NCBI GenBank assembly: GCA_022792495.1 | Contig: JAAWBD010000023.1 | Span: forward strand, 1 to 33,399 | Source: Oscillospiraceae bacterium | Lineage (GTDB): Bacteria > Bacillota > Clostridia > Oscillospirales > Oscillospiraceae | Reading direction: 5' to 3' | DNA: 33,399 nucleotides | Shown: one piece after another, positions 20,336 to 27,765 of the stretch | Layout: every line of letters begins with the position of its first letter | Numbering within the stretch: position 1 is the stretch's first letter | The notes under the pieces: generated by a model | Databases searched by the model: none | What the model was told of the DNA's origin: nothing | What the model saw: only the letters and a program-made list of their open reading frames with translations | Position numbers and translations under genes: made by a program

Positions 20336-21191
20336 GGTTTTCGACCTCCTTCTTAAACAGGTTGCAGGTCTCCTCGTGGGCGTGACGCTCAAAGCCGTAA
20401 TACATAGAGCCCCGGGACATGGCCTCGTCAAAGTCCACCTCATATCCATTGAAGTCAGGGCCGTCTACACAGGCAAACTGCGTCACTTCCTTGCCATCCT
20501 TGTGAAGGGTAAGCCGGCAGCCGCCGCACATACCAGTGCCATCGATCATGATGGGGTTCATAGATACCATGCATGGGATCCCAGTGGGCCGGGTGGCCTC
20601 CACCACGAACTTCATCATGATGAGGGGCCCGATGGCGATGACCTCGTCAAAGGTCTCCCCGTTGGCAAACATCTCGTTCAAGGGCACGCACACATTACCA
20701 TGGCGGCCGTAAGATCCATCGTCTGTCATAACATAGAGCTTTTCAGAGGCTGCCTCGAACTCCTCCTCCAGGATCAGCAGATCCTTGGAGCGAAACCCGA
20801 TGACCGAGGTCACCTCACAGCCCTGTTCATGGAGCTTTTGGGCCACAGGAAGAGCAATGGCACAGCCTACGCCTCCACCCACCACACAGACCTTCTTCAG
20901 GCCTTCGGTGTGGGTCGGCATACCCAGGGGACCTACAAAATCGTGGATGTACTCCCCCGCCTCCAGATGATTCAACTTCTCGGTGGTAGCTCCCACGATC
21001 TGGAAGATGATAGTTACAGTTCCCTTCTCCCGGTCATAGCCGGCCACGGTCAGGGGGATCCGCTCCCCCTCCTCGTCCACCCGAAGGATGATGAATTGCC
21101 CGGCCTGGGCCTTGGCGGCCACAAAGGGTGCCTCCACCTCCATCAGGGTGACGGTGGGATTCAACTTTTCTTTCCGTACGATCTTGACCAT
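20328..21191 (-). CDS. nfnA: NfnA-type subunit (ferredoxin-NADP reductase-like)
   Basis: A 287-residue protein of the ferredoxin-NADP reductase superfamily. Residues 1-90 form the flavin domain with RIPLTVAG, then the nucleotide domain from VCVVGGGVGCAIALPVAQKL. A C-terminal [2Fe-2S] motif follows: DGTGMCGGCR with Cys222 and Cys225, and QFACVDGPDFNG with Cys241. It forms a complex with NfnB that couples NADPH, ferredoxin and NADH redox reactions in the cytoplasm. The ATG at 21191 is used; the longer frame upstream covers the promoter. Its stop overlaps the nfnB start by 8 bases. Alternative names are sulfide dehydrogenase subunit B or glutamate synthase beta-like subunit. Confidence 0.88.
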   Translation of the reverse strand: MVKIVRKEKLNPTVTLMEVEAPFVAAKAQAGQFIILRVDEEGERIPLTVAGYDREKGTVTIIFQIVGATTEKLNHLEAGEYIHDFVGPLGMPTHTEGLKKVCVVGGGVGCAIALPVAQKLHEQGCEVTSVIGFRSKDLLILEEEFEAASEKLYVMTDDGSYGRHGNVCVPLNEMFANGETFDEVIAIGPLIMMKFVVEATRPTGIPCMVSMNPIMIDGTGMCGGCRLTLHKDGKEVTQFACVDGPDFNGYEVDFDEAMSRGSMYYGFERHAHEETCNLFKKEVENHG

Positions 21192-21249
21192 GAATACCAC
21201 TTCTCTTTCATTTACATTTGATTGGTTGCTCAGATCACACTTCGTTAAA

Positions 21250-21278
21250 ATTCTATCATTTCCATCTTGGTCTGTCAA
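21250..21278 (-). promoter_or_regulatory. Promoter for nfnAB
   Basis: On the minus strand the -35 box is TTGACA (21273-21278) and the -10 box is TAGAAT (21250-21255), with a 17-base spacer. It lies about 60 bases upstream of nfnA. Confidence 0.8.
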
Positions 21279-21309
21279 GGTCTTCGTGGGAGGTTCCAAA
21301 AAGTTGAAA

Positions 21310-21331
21310 GGGTGGCCAGGTATAGCCACCC
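21310..21331 (-). terminator. Terminator after the histidine kinase gene
   Basis: On the minus strand GGGTGGC and GCCACCC form a 7-bp stem with an 8-base loop directly after the kinase stop codon, followed by TTTCAACTTTTT. It separates the kinase operon from nfnAB. Confidence 0.7.
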
Positions 21332-22228
21332 TCACACCTTCCAATTTATTATAATGGAAAAATTATCTCCTGTCAACTCTGCCGCAACGGTTCCAAGCAT
21401 TTTCTCCGTCAGTGTTTTCACAATAGCGAGGCCCAAACCTGTGTTTCCTCCCGACCGTGTTTTATCCGTGGTATAAAATCGGTCAAAGACGCGGGACAGA
21501 TCCTCCTGAGGCAGATCCGCACCTGCGTTGGTAAACCGCGTAAAAACCTCCCCCCCCTCCGCCCGGCCAGCGGAGATGGTCAGACTTCCCCCGCCGTGCT
21601 CCAAGGCATTTCGGATCAGATTCGTATAGACCCGGGTCATGGCCGCCCTGTCTCCCCACACCATGGGGAGGATGTCCGGCAGCTCCACAGCGACGGTAAA
21701 GCGGCTCTCCAGTTCGTCATAAAACGCCGCTAATAGAGTCCCGATAACCTCCCGCAGATCTACCCGCTCTCTGGTCAAAGGATACTCCCTTGCCTCCAGC
21801 CGGCTCAGGTCATAAAAGCTGGTGATCAGCCCTTGGAGGACGCGGGCCCGGCCAGAGATAACGGCAAGATATTCCCTTCGCTGCTCCTCTGTCACCGCCG
21901 GATCCTCCAAAAGTTGAAGGTAGCCCAAAATAGAGGTCAGCGGGGTTCGCAGATCATGGGATACGTTGGCGATCTGACGGCGCAGGGCCTGCTCCCTCCG
22001 GCGGAAGTCGGTGCGCTCCTCCTCCTGATCCCGCAAAAGGCTGTTAAGCTCCGACAGCAACTCCTCCGACTCCCGGTGGGGAGCTGACAGGTGCAGGGGG
22101 GCGGCGCTTTTCTCCCTCCGCCGCTCCCGCAGCTCGGCCGCCCCCTTTTTCAGATTCCGATCCAGAGAGTAGAGCCGCAGAGCCAGGAGCAGGCACACCA
22201 ATGCCAGCGTTGCCGCCAGATATCCCAT
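21332..22228 (-). CDS. Sensor histidine kinase of an antibiotic-peptide-type two-component system
   Basis: A 298-residue kinase with one clear N-terminal membrane segment (MGYLAATLALVCLLLALRLY), a basic coiled linker (about 25-85) and no sizeable extracellular sensor. The phosphoacceptor is His91 in NVSHDLRTPLTS; the ATP-binding domain has NLIRNALEHGG (Asn207), DRFYTTDKTRSGG and GLGLAIVK. Kinases this small and poorly sensor-equipped usually read the state of a partner transporter, which fits the ABC genes directly upstream. The start at 22228 follows GGGAGGTGG. It is the last gene of the response regulator / ABC / kinase operon. Confidence 0.88.
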   Translation of the reverse strand: MGYLAATLALVCLLLALRLYSLDRNLKKGAAELRERRREKSAAPLHLSAPHRESEELLSELNSLLRDQEEERTDFRRREQALRRQIANVSHDLRTPLTSILGYLQLLEDPAVTEEQRREYLAVISGRARVLQGLITSFYDLSRLEAREYPLTRERVDLREVIGTLLAAFYDELESRFTVAVELPDILPMVWGDRAAMTRVYTNLIRNALEHGGGSLTISAGRAEGGEVFTRFTNAGADLPQEDLSRVFDRFYTTDKTRSGGNTGLGLAIVKTLTEKMLGTVAAELTGDNFSIIINWKV

Positions 22229-22249
22229 GCTCCCACCTCCCATTTCAAA

Positions 22250-23011
22250 TCAATTGATCTCCTTCCTGGAAAAGACGAGCATCCCCAGGGCAGAGGCCAC
22301 CAAGATCCATCCCAGCCCTACCAGCCAGCTGTAGGCCATATTGGGAAGAATCCCAAACTCCGCTCCCGACATATATATGCCCCGGAAGGGCGCCACAAAA
22401 AACCAGCGGCTCATGAAAGTCATAAAGAAAGAGGATGTATGCTCCTCCGGGCCTCCCACCATGGCAATAGGCACAGTGAAAAGAAGGATCAGATAGTTGA
22501 CCGCCACCGCGCCCCCGCTGCTCTTCACCACCACCTGAAGGAGAAAGGCCAGAGACAGGCTGGACAGCCACAGCGGCAGAACATGAAGCGTGGCCTGTAT
22601 ACACAGCTCTACGCACAGCCAGGCATTCTCATCCGCCATCCCCCCTGTCAAAAAGCACAGCAGCAGATAGACGCCCAGCACCAAAAAGGCTGCCACACTC
22701 CCTACCATACCGCCAAAGATCAGCTTTCCAAGATAGATCCGGTAGCGGGGAATGCCAAAGACCACCTCATTTTTCATGGTTCCCCTGCCGTACTGATCGT
22801 CAAAGGCCCGAATCGCAAAGACGGGAGCCAGGAAAAACCCCAGGATCAGTGTCACCACATAGGCTCCGGCATACACCTCAAAGGTAGGACTCTCCACCCA
22901 AAAAGCGGGGACAAAAAAGCATGAGATCAAAAGCAGCAAGAATCCAAAGGCAATAAAGATCCCCTTGGTATGCCGCAGCTTATACCATTCGGCGGAAATA
23001 TAGTTGAGCAT
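22250..23011 (-). CDS. ABC-2 type permease (second, LanG/LanE-like)
   Basis: A 253-residue permease with about six membrane segments. It opens MLNYISAEWYKLRHTKGIFI, the typical start of bacitracin/lantibiotic-immunity permeases, and includes VFAIRAFDDQYGRGTMKNEV, then VFGIPRYRIYLGKLIFGG, the conserved cytoplasmic loop seen in both permeases here. It would pair with the sister permease and the ATPase to expel or lift a membrane-active peptide or lipid. The ATG at 23011 follows AAGGAG, and it starts one base after the upstream permease stop. Confidence 0.85.
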   Translation of the reverse strand: MLNYISAEWYKLRHTKGIFIAFGFLLLLISCFFVPAFWVESPTFEVYAGAYVVTLILGFFLAPVFAIRAFDDQYGRGTMKNEVVFGIPRYRIYLGKLIFGGMVGSVAAFLVLGVYLLLCFLTGGMADENAWLCVELCIQATLHVLPLWLSSLSLAFLLQVVVKSSGGAVAVNYLILLFTVPIAMVGGPEEHTSSFFMTFMSRWFFVAPFRGIYMSGAEFGILPNMAYSWLVGLGWILVASALGMLVFSRKEIN

Positions 23012-23012
23012 C

Positions 23013-23801
23013 TCAGCTGATCTCCTTCTTTCGGAAGCATACCAGCCCCACTCCAGTGGAAGCCCCCAGCCAGGCCACCCCCAACATCCAGGCATAGCCC
23101 ATTATCTCCAGCGGCTCCTGCTCCCTCAGCAGCGCGAAGGGAGTATTCAGGGAGATGGTTCGTACCAGGTCGGCCACAGTCTGCAAGGAAGGCATAAAGA
23201 CCGTCAGCAGATCCACAAAACCGCTTCCTAAAAAGCCTACGATCATCACATAGGTGATGGTAGCGGCGGTATTCTTCATCACAAACTGCAGCAGCATAAA
23301 AAGCCCCAGGCCGCCCATCCAAAGCGGGAAGGCCGCCAGCAGCCATAGCCCAACAGTCCGCAGGCTCTCCCATACCTCATCTCCCATGGGAAACAGCGCC
23401 CAGGACAGGAGAAAGTATCCCCCCAGAAGCAGTATGCACAGCACCGCCGCCACCAGGGCGGCCGAAACCAGCTTCCCCAGGTAGATTCGGATCCGGGGGA
23501 GCCCATAGGACACCTCATTTTTCAGCGTATTATATTTGTACTGGTCGGAAAATACGATATCCGCGCCGATCATCAGAAAATAAAGCCCCGCAGACAAGGA
23601 CATGGCCAAGATCCCCATGAGTTCAGAGACCGTGACCTGCTGGATCATGATCATCCCCTCTGCCGTCTGGGTCTCTCGAAGCCCCTCCACCCGCAGAAGC
23701 AGCATAAAGGCGGCCGCCAACCCCAAAACGGAGGCCAGAAAAATATAGAGATATTTCCGGTGAAATGCCTTATAGCATTCCGCATTGATATACTTAACCA
23801 T
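23013..23801 (-). CDS. ABC-2 type permease (first, LanE-like)
   Basis: A 262-residue permease of the same type as its neighbour, with about six membrane segments. It opens MVKYINAECYKAFHRKYLYI and carries IVFSDQYKYNTLKNEVSYGL, then PRIRIYLGKLVSAALVAA, matching the sister protein loop. The two are likely a gene duplication and work as a heterodimer. The start at 23801 overlaps the ATPase gene by 8 bases, with GGGGGTG just upstream, so it is coupled to the ATPase. An alternative GTG three codons upstream is possible. Confidence 0.86.
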   Translation of the reverse strand: MVKYINAECYKAFHRKYLYIFLASVLGLAAAFMLLLRVEGLRETQTAEGMIMIQQVTVSELMGILAMSLSAGLYFLMIGADIVFSDQYKYNTLKNEVSYGLPRIRIYLGKLVSAALVAAVLCILLLGGYFLLSWALFPMGDEVWESLRTVGLWLLAAFPLWMGGLGLFMLLQFVMKNTAATITYVMIVGFLGSGFVDLLTVFMPSLQTVADLVRTISLNTPFALLREQEPLEIMGYAWMLGVAWLGASTGVGLVCFRKKEIS

Positions 23802-24717
23802 GCCGGACACCCCCCATCAGATTCAGGAAGTAGTCCTCCAGATTGGCCCCCCGGTGCTCCATACCCGCCAGAGAGATCCCCTGCTCCACCAGAAGCCGCG
23901 TCACCTTCTCAGGCGCCTCCAACCCCTCATAGAGGCGGATAACTCCGCCAGGCAGCACATCAAAGTCCCGGCACCCCAACTGCCGCTCCAGCAGAGCAGC
24001 GGCCCGGGGTGCGTCGTCCACCTTCAGCTCCAAGCAATCCCGGCACTTCTCCGCCAGCTTCCCGGCGGAGACCTGCTCCAGCATCCTTCCCTGATCAATA
24101 AACCCATAGCAGGTGGCCAAATTCTGCAGCTCCGACAGAATATGGCTGGAAATCAGGATGGTGGTCTCATACTGCCGGTTCAATTCCAGCAGCAGATTCC
24201 GGAAATCCACGATCCCCTCCGGATCCAGTCCATTGATGGGTTCATCCAACAACAGCAGATCAGGCCGGTTCATCAGAGCCAGCGCAAGCCCCAGCCGCTG
24301 CTTCATCCCCAGAGAAAAGGCCTTAAATTTCTTCTTCCCCGTGTCGGCAAGCCCGACCTGCCGCAGGGCATCCTCCACCACATGGGCCCCCGCTACTCCC
24401 CGTTGCCGGCGGTAGTATTCCAGGTTCTCCTTCGCGGTAAGATAGGGATAGAAGCTGGGGATCTCCACCATAGCCCCGGTGCGGGAACGCGCCTTTTGGA
24501 GCTCCCTCTCCCCCGTAACACCGAAAAGCTCAATCTCTCCGGCGGTAGGTACCGTCTGGGCCGCAACCATCCGGATGATGGTGGTCTTTCCCGCCCCGTT
24601 CCGGCCCACCAGGCCATAGATCTCCCCCTTGGGTATGGCGATGTCCACATGTTCCACCGCCAGATGGCTCCCGTACCGTTTGGTCAGCCCACGGGTCACC
24701 AGCACATTTTCCGCCAT
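23794..24717 (-). CDS. ABC transporter ATP-binding protein (BcrA/LanF-like)
   Basis: A 307-residue ABC ATPase. Walker A is GRNGAGKT (38-45), the signature SLGMKQR is at about 135-141, Walker B LLLLDEP is at 154-160, and the H-loop is His192 (SSHILSE). The C-terminal extension after about residue 215 is typical of the bacitracin-export (BcrA) and lantibiotic-immunity (LanF) branch. It powers the two permeases encoded downstream. The gene begins 153 bases after the response regulator stop; that gap may hold an extra regulatory site. The ATG has AGAGAGGCGG upstream. Confidence 0.92.
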   Translation of the reverse strand: MAENVLVTRGLTKRYGSHLAVEHVDIAIPKGEIYGLVGRNGAGKTTIIRMVAAQTVPTAGEIELFGVTGERELQKARSRTGAMVEIPSFYPYLTAKENLEYYRRQRGVAGAHVVEDALRQVGLADTGKKKFKAFSLGMKQRLGLALALMNRPDLLLLDEPINGLDPEGIVDFRNLLLELNRQYETTILISSHILSELQNLATCYGFIDQGRMLEQVSAGKLAEKCRDCLELKVDDAPRAAALLERQLGCRDFDVLPGGVIRLYEGLEAPEKVTRLLVEQGISLAGMEHRGANLEDYFLNLMGGVRHG

Positions 24718-24870
24718 TTGCTTCCGCCTCTCTTTCTTGAGTTTGACCCCATCTTACGACAAAGTCAACAAGAGAGCTTGAAGAGAAAATAAAGAAAAGG
24801 TAAAGTTCCGTCCAAAATTACCGGCGCCAGCTCTCCCCGGCCAGACCACAAAATAGAAAGGCGGCGCTCC
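24718..24870 (-). other. Gap between response regulator and ABC genes
   Basis: This 153-base stretch has no gene and no convincing terminator. On the minus strand it has a T-rich track with two TTTAC/TTTAT-like elements 11 bases apart (24789-24804 on the plus strand), the spacing often seen for tandem OmpR-family sites. That could be a binding site for the regulator encoded upstream. The support is weak. Confidence 0.3.
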
Positions 24871-25551
24871 TCAGCCCTCAGCCATCTTGAAGCCAATCCC
24901 CCAGACCGTCTTGATATACTCCTTCTCCCCCAGCTTTGCCCGAAGATTGGACACATGGATGTTCACCGTATTGTCGTCCCCCATATATTCCTCCCCCCAC
25001 ACCTGCTGGTAGATCTGCTCCCGGGTATACACCTTCTTGGGATGGCTCATCAGAAGGGCCAGTATCTCAAACTCCCGTGCCGTCAAGGATACCTCCTTGT
25101 CGTCCACCGTTACCGTTACGCTCTCCCGATCCAGAACCAGACCGCCCCATTTCAGGACCCCCTCCGCCATGGGGCCGGAAAACTTCTTATACCGCCGAAG
25201 CTGGGCCTCCATCCTAGCCAGCACCTCGGCATTGTCAAAGGGCTTTGGAATAAAGTCGTCAGCCCCCAGCTTCAGCACATTCACCCGATCCTCCAGCCCC
25301 GCCTTGGCGGAGAGGACGATGATGGGCATGGTTTTCCCCCTCCGCAGCCGGCCAATAAACTCCTCCCCCGTCAGCCCGGGAAGCATCAGATCCAGCAGAA
25401 TAAGATCGTACGCGTACTGCTCCGCCAGCAGGGCCGCCTCACTGCCCGAAAAGGCCGGCCGGCAGTCATAGCCCGCATCAGTGACAATACGGCACAGCAG
25501 ATTATTGATGTCGGGATCATCCTCCACCACCAAAATATGAAAGGTATCCAT
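24871..25551 (-). CDS. OmpR-family response regulator
   Basis: A 226-residue response regulator. The receiver domain has Asp11/Asp12, the phosphoacceptor Asp54 (LILLDLMLPG), Ser81 and Lys103 (IPKPF). The C-terminal winged helix shows VSLTAREFEILALLMSHPKK, then VYTREQIYQQVWGEEYMGDD and VNIHVSNLRAKLGEKEYIKT, the OmpR/PhoB pattern. The ATG at 25551 follows GAGGAGGAGC. It is the first gene of an operon that ends with its likely kinase partner, with the ABC genes between. The upstream -10-like TAAAAT has no good -35, which fits an activated promoter. Confidence 0.93.
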   Translation of the reverse strand: MDTFHILVVEDDPDINNLLCRIVTDAGYDCRPAFSGSEAALLAEQYAYDLILLDLMLPGLTGEEFIGRLRRGKTMPIIVLSAKAGLEDRVNVLKLGADDFIPKPFDNAEVLARMEAQLRRYKKFSGPMAEGVLKWGGLVLDRESVTVTVDDKEVSLTAREFEILALLMSHPKKVYTREQIYQQVWGEEYMGDDNTVNIHVSNLRAKLGEKEYIKTVWGIGFKMAEG

Positions 25552-25635
25552 ACGCTCCTCCTCTCCTGGTATCACGCAACGCCTCCATTTTACCGCAGAA
25601 ACGCTCCGAAATGTCTTAATTTTTTGTGATTTTTC

Positions 25636-27258
25636 TCACTTCACCCGAAGCCGCTTCACCAAGGCCTCGTCAGGCTGGGCCATAAACGTCCGATAGGTGG
25701 TATAGACTACCATTCCAGGCTTCGCCCCGGCAGGCTTTTTCACAAACCTTACCGGAGTGTAGTCCACCGCCACCTTCCCCCCCTCCCGGCCCTGGGAGAA
25801 CCAGGCCGCCAGGGCTGCCGCCTGGGCTATGCTCCCCTGGTCGGGCTCCGTCCCCTCCGTCCAAAGGATCACATGGGCGCCATGGATCCTCTGGGTGTGG
25901 AACCACCAGTCCCCCTTCCCGGCCTGCCTGGTGGTAAGGAGATCATTTTGACTGTTATTCTTTCCCACCGACACCCGGAACCCTCCGTCGGTGCGGAATT
26001 CCATAGGCTTGCCGGCGATCCTCCTGGCCCCCTTGGCAGACTTGCCCTGCCGCTTGAGATACCCTGTATCGGAAAGCTCCTGCCGGATCTCCTGAAGATC
26101 CCGCTCCCCCTCCGCCATGGAGAGGTTCTCCAGCACCCCTTCCAGATAGGAGAGCTCTCCCTCCCCCTTCTCAATTTGTAAAGTCAATGCACTTTCCGCA
26201 TTTTTGGCCTTATTGTATTCCCGATAATACCTGGCCGCATTCTGTTGCGGGGTCAAGAGAGGATCCAGGGCGATCTCCACCTCTCCCCCCTCCGGATCAT
26301 AATAGTTTTGAAGCCGAACGGTGGATCGCCCCTTCTCCAGCACATGGAGATTACTGGTCAGGATATCCCCCATCTGCCGCAGCCGCTCCCGCTCTCGGGT
26401 GGCCAGCAGCTCCTGCCGCTGATTCTCCAGCTTTCGGGCCGTGCGATCCCGGGCATTTTTTACCGCCCGGAGCAGATCCTCCCCCCGCTGCTTAGTCCTC
26501 TCCTGTCTCTCCCTTGTCTCATAGAAATCGTCCAGTAAGGCCCCAAAGGAGGGATACTCCCGCAGCTCCATCTCCGGCCCATATTGAAGGATCGGCAGAA
26601 AGGTGATATCCTTCGGTTTTCCCTCCTGCATCATCATAGTCGGTGTAGAGGGATACTCCTTTACAGTATTCCACATCTCCTCCACCGCCTCGGCCAGCTC
26701 CCTCTCCTCTCCCCGAAACCGCAGCTCCCTCTCCAAAAGGGGCGGCATCCCAAACCGGGGCTCGGGAGGGCGATAAAAAAGCCCAGGAAGTAGCTGCCGG
26801 GCTCCGGTGGTGATGTCCCCCTCCACCCGGCGTACACAGTCAAGGATCCGTCCCTCCCCATCCAGCAGCAGCAGGTTGGCGTGACGTCCCATAGCCTCCA
26901 GCACCAGGGCACGGGATACCTTGTCCCCCAGTTCGTTAGTGGCCTCCAAACGCAGGGTGACCACCCGCTCCATGTAGGGCTGCTCCAGCCCCAGGATCCG
27001 GGCCCCCGTAAGATGCTTGCGCAGAAGCATACAGAACATGGGAGGCTTTTCCGGATTCTCCCGCTCCAGGGTAGTCAGATGGAGCCTGGGATGGCTGGGG
27101 TTTGCGGACAACAGCACCTTCACATTTCCGTTGTTCCCCCGTACCGCCAGAACCACATCCTGGGCTCCAGGCTGATAGATCTTATCGATCCGTCCCCCTA
27201 CAACAGCGGCACTCAGCTCCCGAACTACAGCCGAGAGAAAGATCGCGTCAAAGGCCAT
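25636..27258 (-). CDS. rqcH: RqcH, ribosome quality control / alanine-tail factor (NFACT family)
   Basis: A 540-residue NFACT protein that binds stalled 50S subunits with peptidyl-tRNA and recruits tRNA-Ala to add C-terminal alanine tails. Family blocks are MAFDAIFLSAVVREL (NFACT-N start), SANPSHPRLHLTTL (51-64), MGRHANLLLLD, a long charged coiled-coil region (about 245-390) and the C-terminal NFACT-R domain with WWFHTQRIHGAHVILW. Position 97-98 is Glu-Arg, where Bacillus subtilis RqcH has the Asp-Arg pair important for tRNA binding. It starts one base after the mrnC stop with GGAGG inside the mrnC end, so the two are co-translated. Older databases call it fibronectin-binding protein. Confidence 0.95.
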   Translation of the reverse strand: MAFDAIFLSAVVRELSAAVVGGRIDKIYQPGAQDVVLAVRGNNGNVKVLLSANPSHPRLHLTTLERENPEKPPMFCMLLRKHLTGARILGLEQPYMERVVTLRLEATNELGDKVSRALVLEAMGRHANLLLLDGEGRILDCVRRVEGDITTGARQLLPGLFYRPPEPRFGMPPLLERELRFRGEERELAEAVEEMWNTVKEYPSTPTMMMQEGKPKDITFLPILQYGPEMELREYPSFGALLDDFYETRERQERTKQRGEDLLRAVKNARDRTARKLENQRQELLATRERERLRQMGDILTSNLHVLEKGRSTVRLQNYYDPEGGEVEIALDPLLTPQQNAARYYREYNKAKNAESALTLQIEKGEGELSYLEGVLENLSMAEGERDLQEIRQELSDTGYLKRQGKSAKGARRIAGKPMEFRTDGGFRVSVGKNNSQNDLLTTRQAGKGDWWFHTQRIHGAHVILWTEGTEPDQGSIAQAAALAAWFSQGREGGKVAVDYTPVRFVKKPAGAKPGMVVYTTYRTFMAQPDEALVKRLRVK

Positions 27259-27259
27259 A

Positions 27260-27661
27260 TTATTCCTCCATCATCCATCCAAACAGCTCGTTGAGCCGGT
27301 CTCTCCGCCCCTTCAGATACAGCCACCCGAAAAGAGCCTCCAGGGCCGTGGCCGTGGCGTACTCCTCCCGGCTGGCATTCTGAGGGATGGAATGGGGGCT
27401 GGCGTTGCGGCCCCGGCGGAATACATCCCGCTCCTCCTCGGTCAGCTGATCCCGGATCCGCTCTACCCGCTTGGCCTGGGCCGGAGCGGAGACATAATGC
27501 ACCGCAGCCCTGTGAAGTCCCTTGGCGGTGGCCTTTCCATGGATGCACAGCCAGGAGCGAACCATCAGTTCATAAACCCCGTCCCCCAAGTGGGCAAGCC
27601 CCAGGGAGCTGATAGCGTTGATAGCCTCCTGGGATACCTCCAAAGCAAAATAATCTGTCAC
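27260..27661 (-). CDS. mrnC: Mini-ribonuclease III
   Basis: A 133-residue RNase III-like endonuclease that matures 23S rRNA in Firmicutes and lacks the double-stranded RNA-binding domain. The catalytic patch is LAHLGDGVYELMVRSWL (Asp27), and the second half has YATATALEALFGWLYLKGR (Glu108), both diagnostic. GTG at 27661 is chosen because GGGAGGAG lies 8 bases upstream and MTDYFALE fits the family start; the ATG further up would place the ribosome site inside the coding region. It precedes rqcH in an operon. Confidence 0.92.
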   Translation of the reverse strand: MTDYFALEVSQEAINAISSLGLAHLGDGVYELMVRSWLCIHGKATAKGLHRAAVHYVSAPAQAKRVERIRDQLTEEERDVFRRGRNASPHSIPQNASREEYATATALEALFGWLYLKGRRDRLNELFGWMMEE

Positions 27662-27702
27662 AGCGGTAACTCCTCCCATACTCAAAAGTTCTCGTAATTG
27701 TT

Positions 27703-27731
27703 AGTATACCGCAAATCCAGTCCACAAGCAA
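27703..27731 (-). promoter_or_regulatory. Promoter for mrnC-rqcH
   Basis: On the minus strand the -35 box is TTGCTT (27726-27731) and the -10 box is TATACT (27703-27708), with a 17-base spacer. It is immediately downstream of the MATE terminator hairpin. Confidence 0.65.
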
Positions 27732-27759
27732 CACCTGCCGTCTTGTTGACGGCGGGTGT
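27731..27759 (-). terminator. Hairpin after the second MATE gene
   Basis: ACACCTGCCGTC (27731-27742) and GACGGCGGGTGT (27748-27759) form a 12-position stem with one mismatch and a 5-base loop, located 6 bases after the MATE stop codon. The T-run on the minus strand is short. Confidence 0.65.
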
Positions 27760-27765
27760 GTTTTC

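Noticed and set aside
20334-21221. A 295-codon open frame opposite nfnA
   Set aside because: It is antisense to nfnA with no motif; the nfnA cysteine and nucleotide motifs decide the strand.
23785-24792. A 335-codon open frame opposite the ABC ATPase gene
   Set aside because: It is antisense to Walker A/B-bearing coding sequence, and the translation is Pro/Gln/His-rich.
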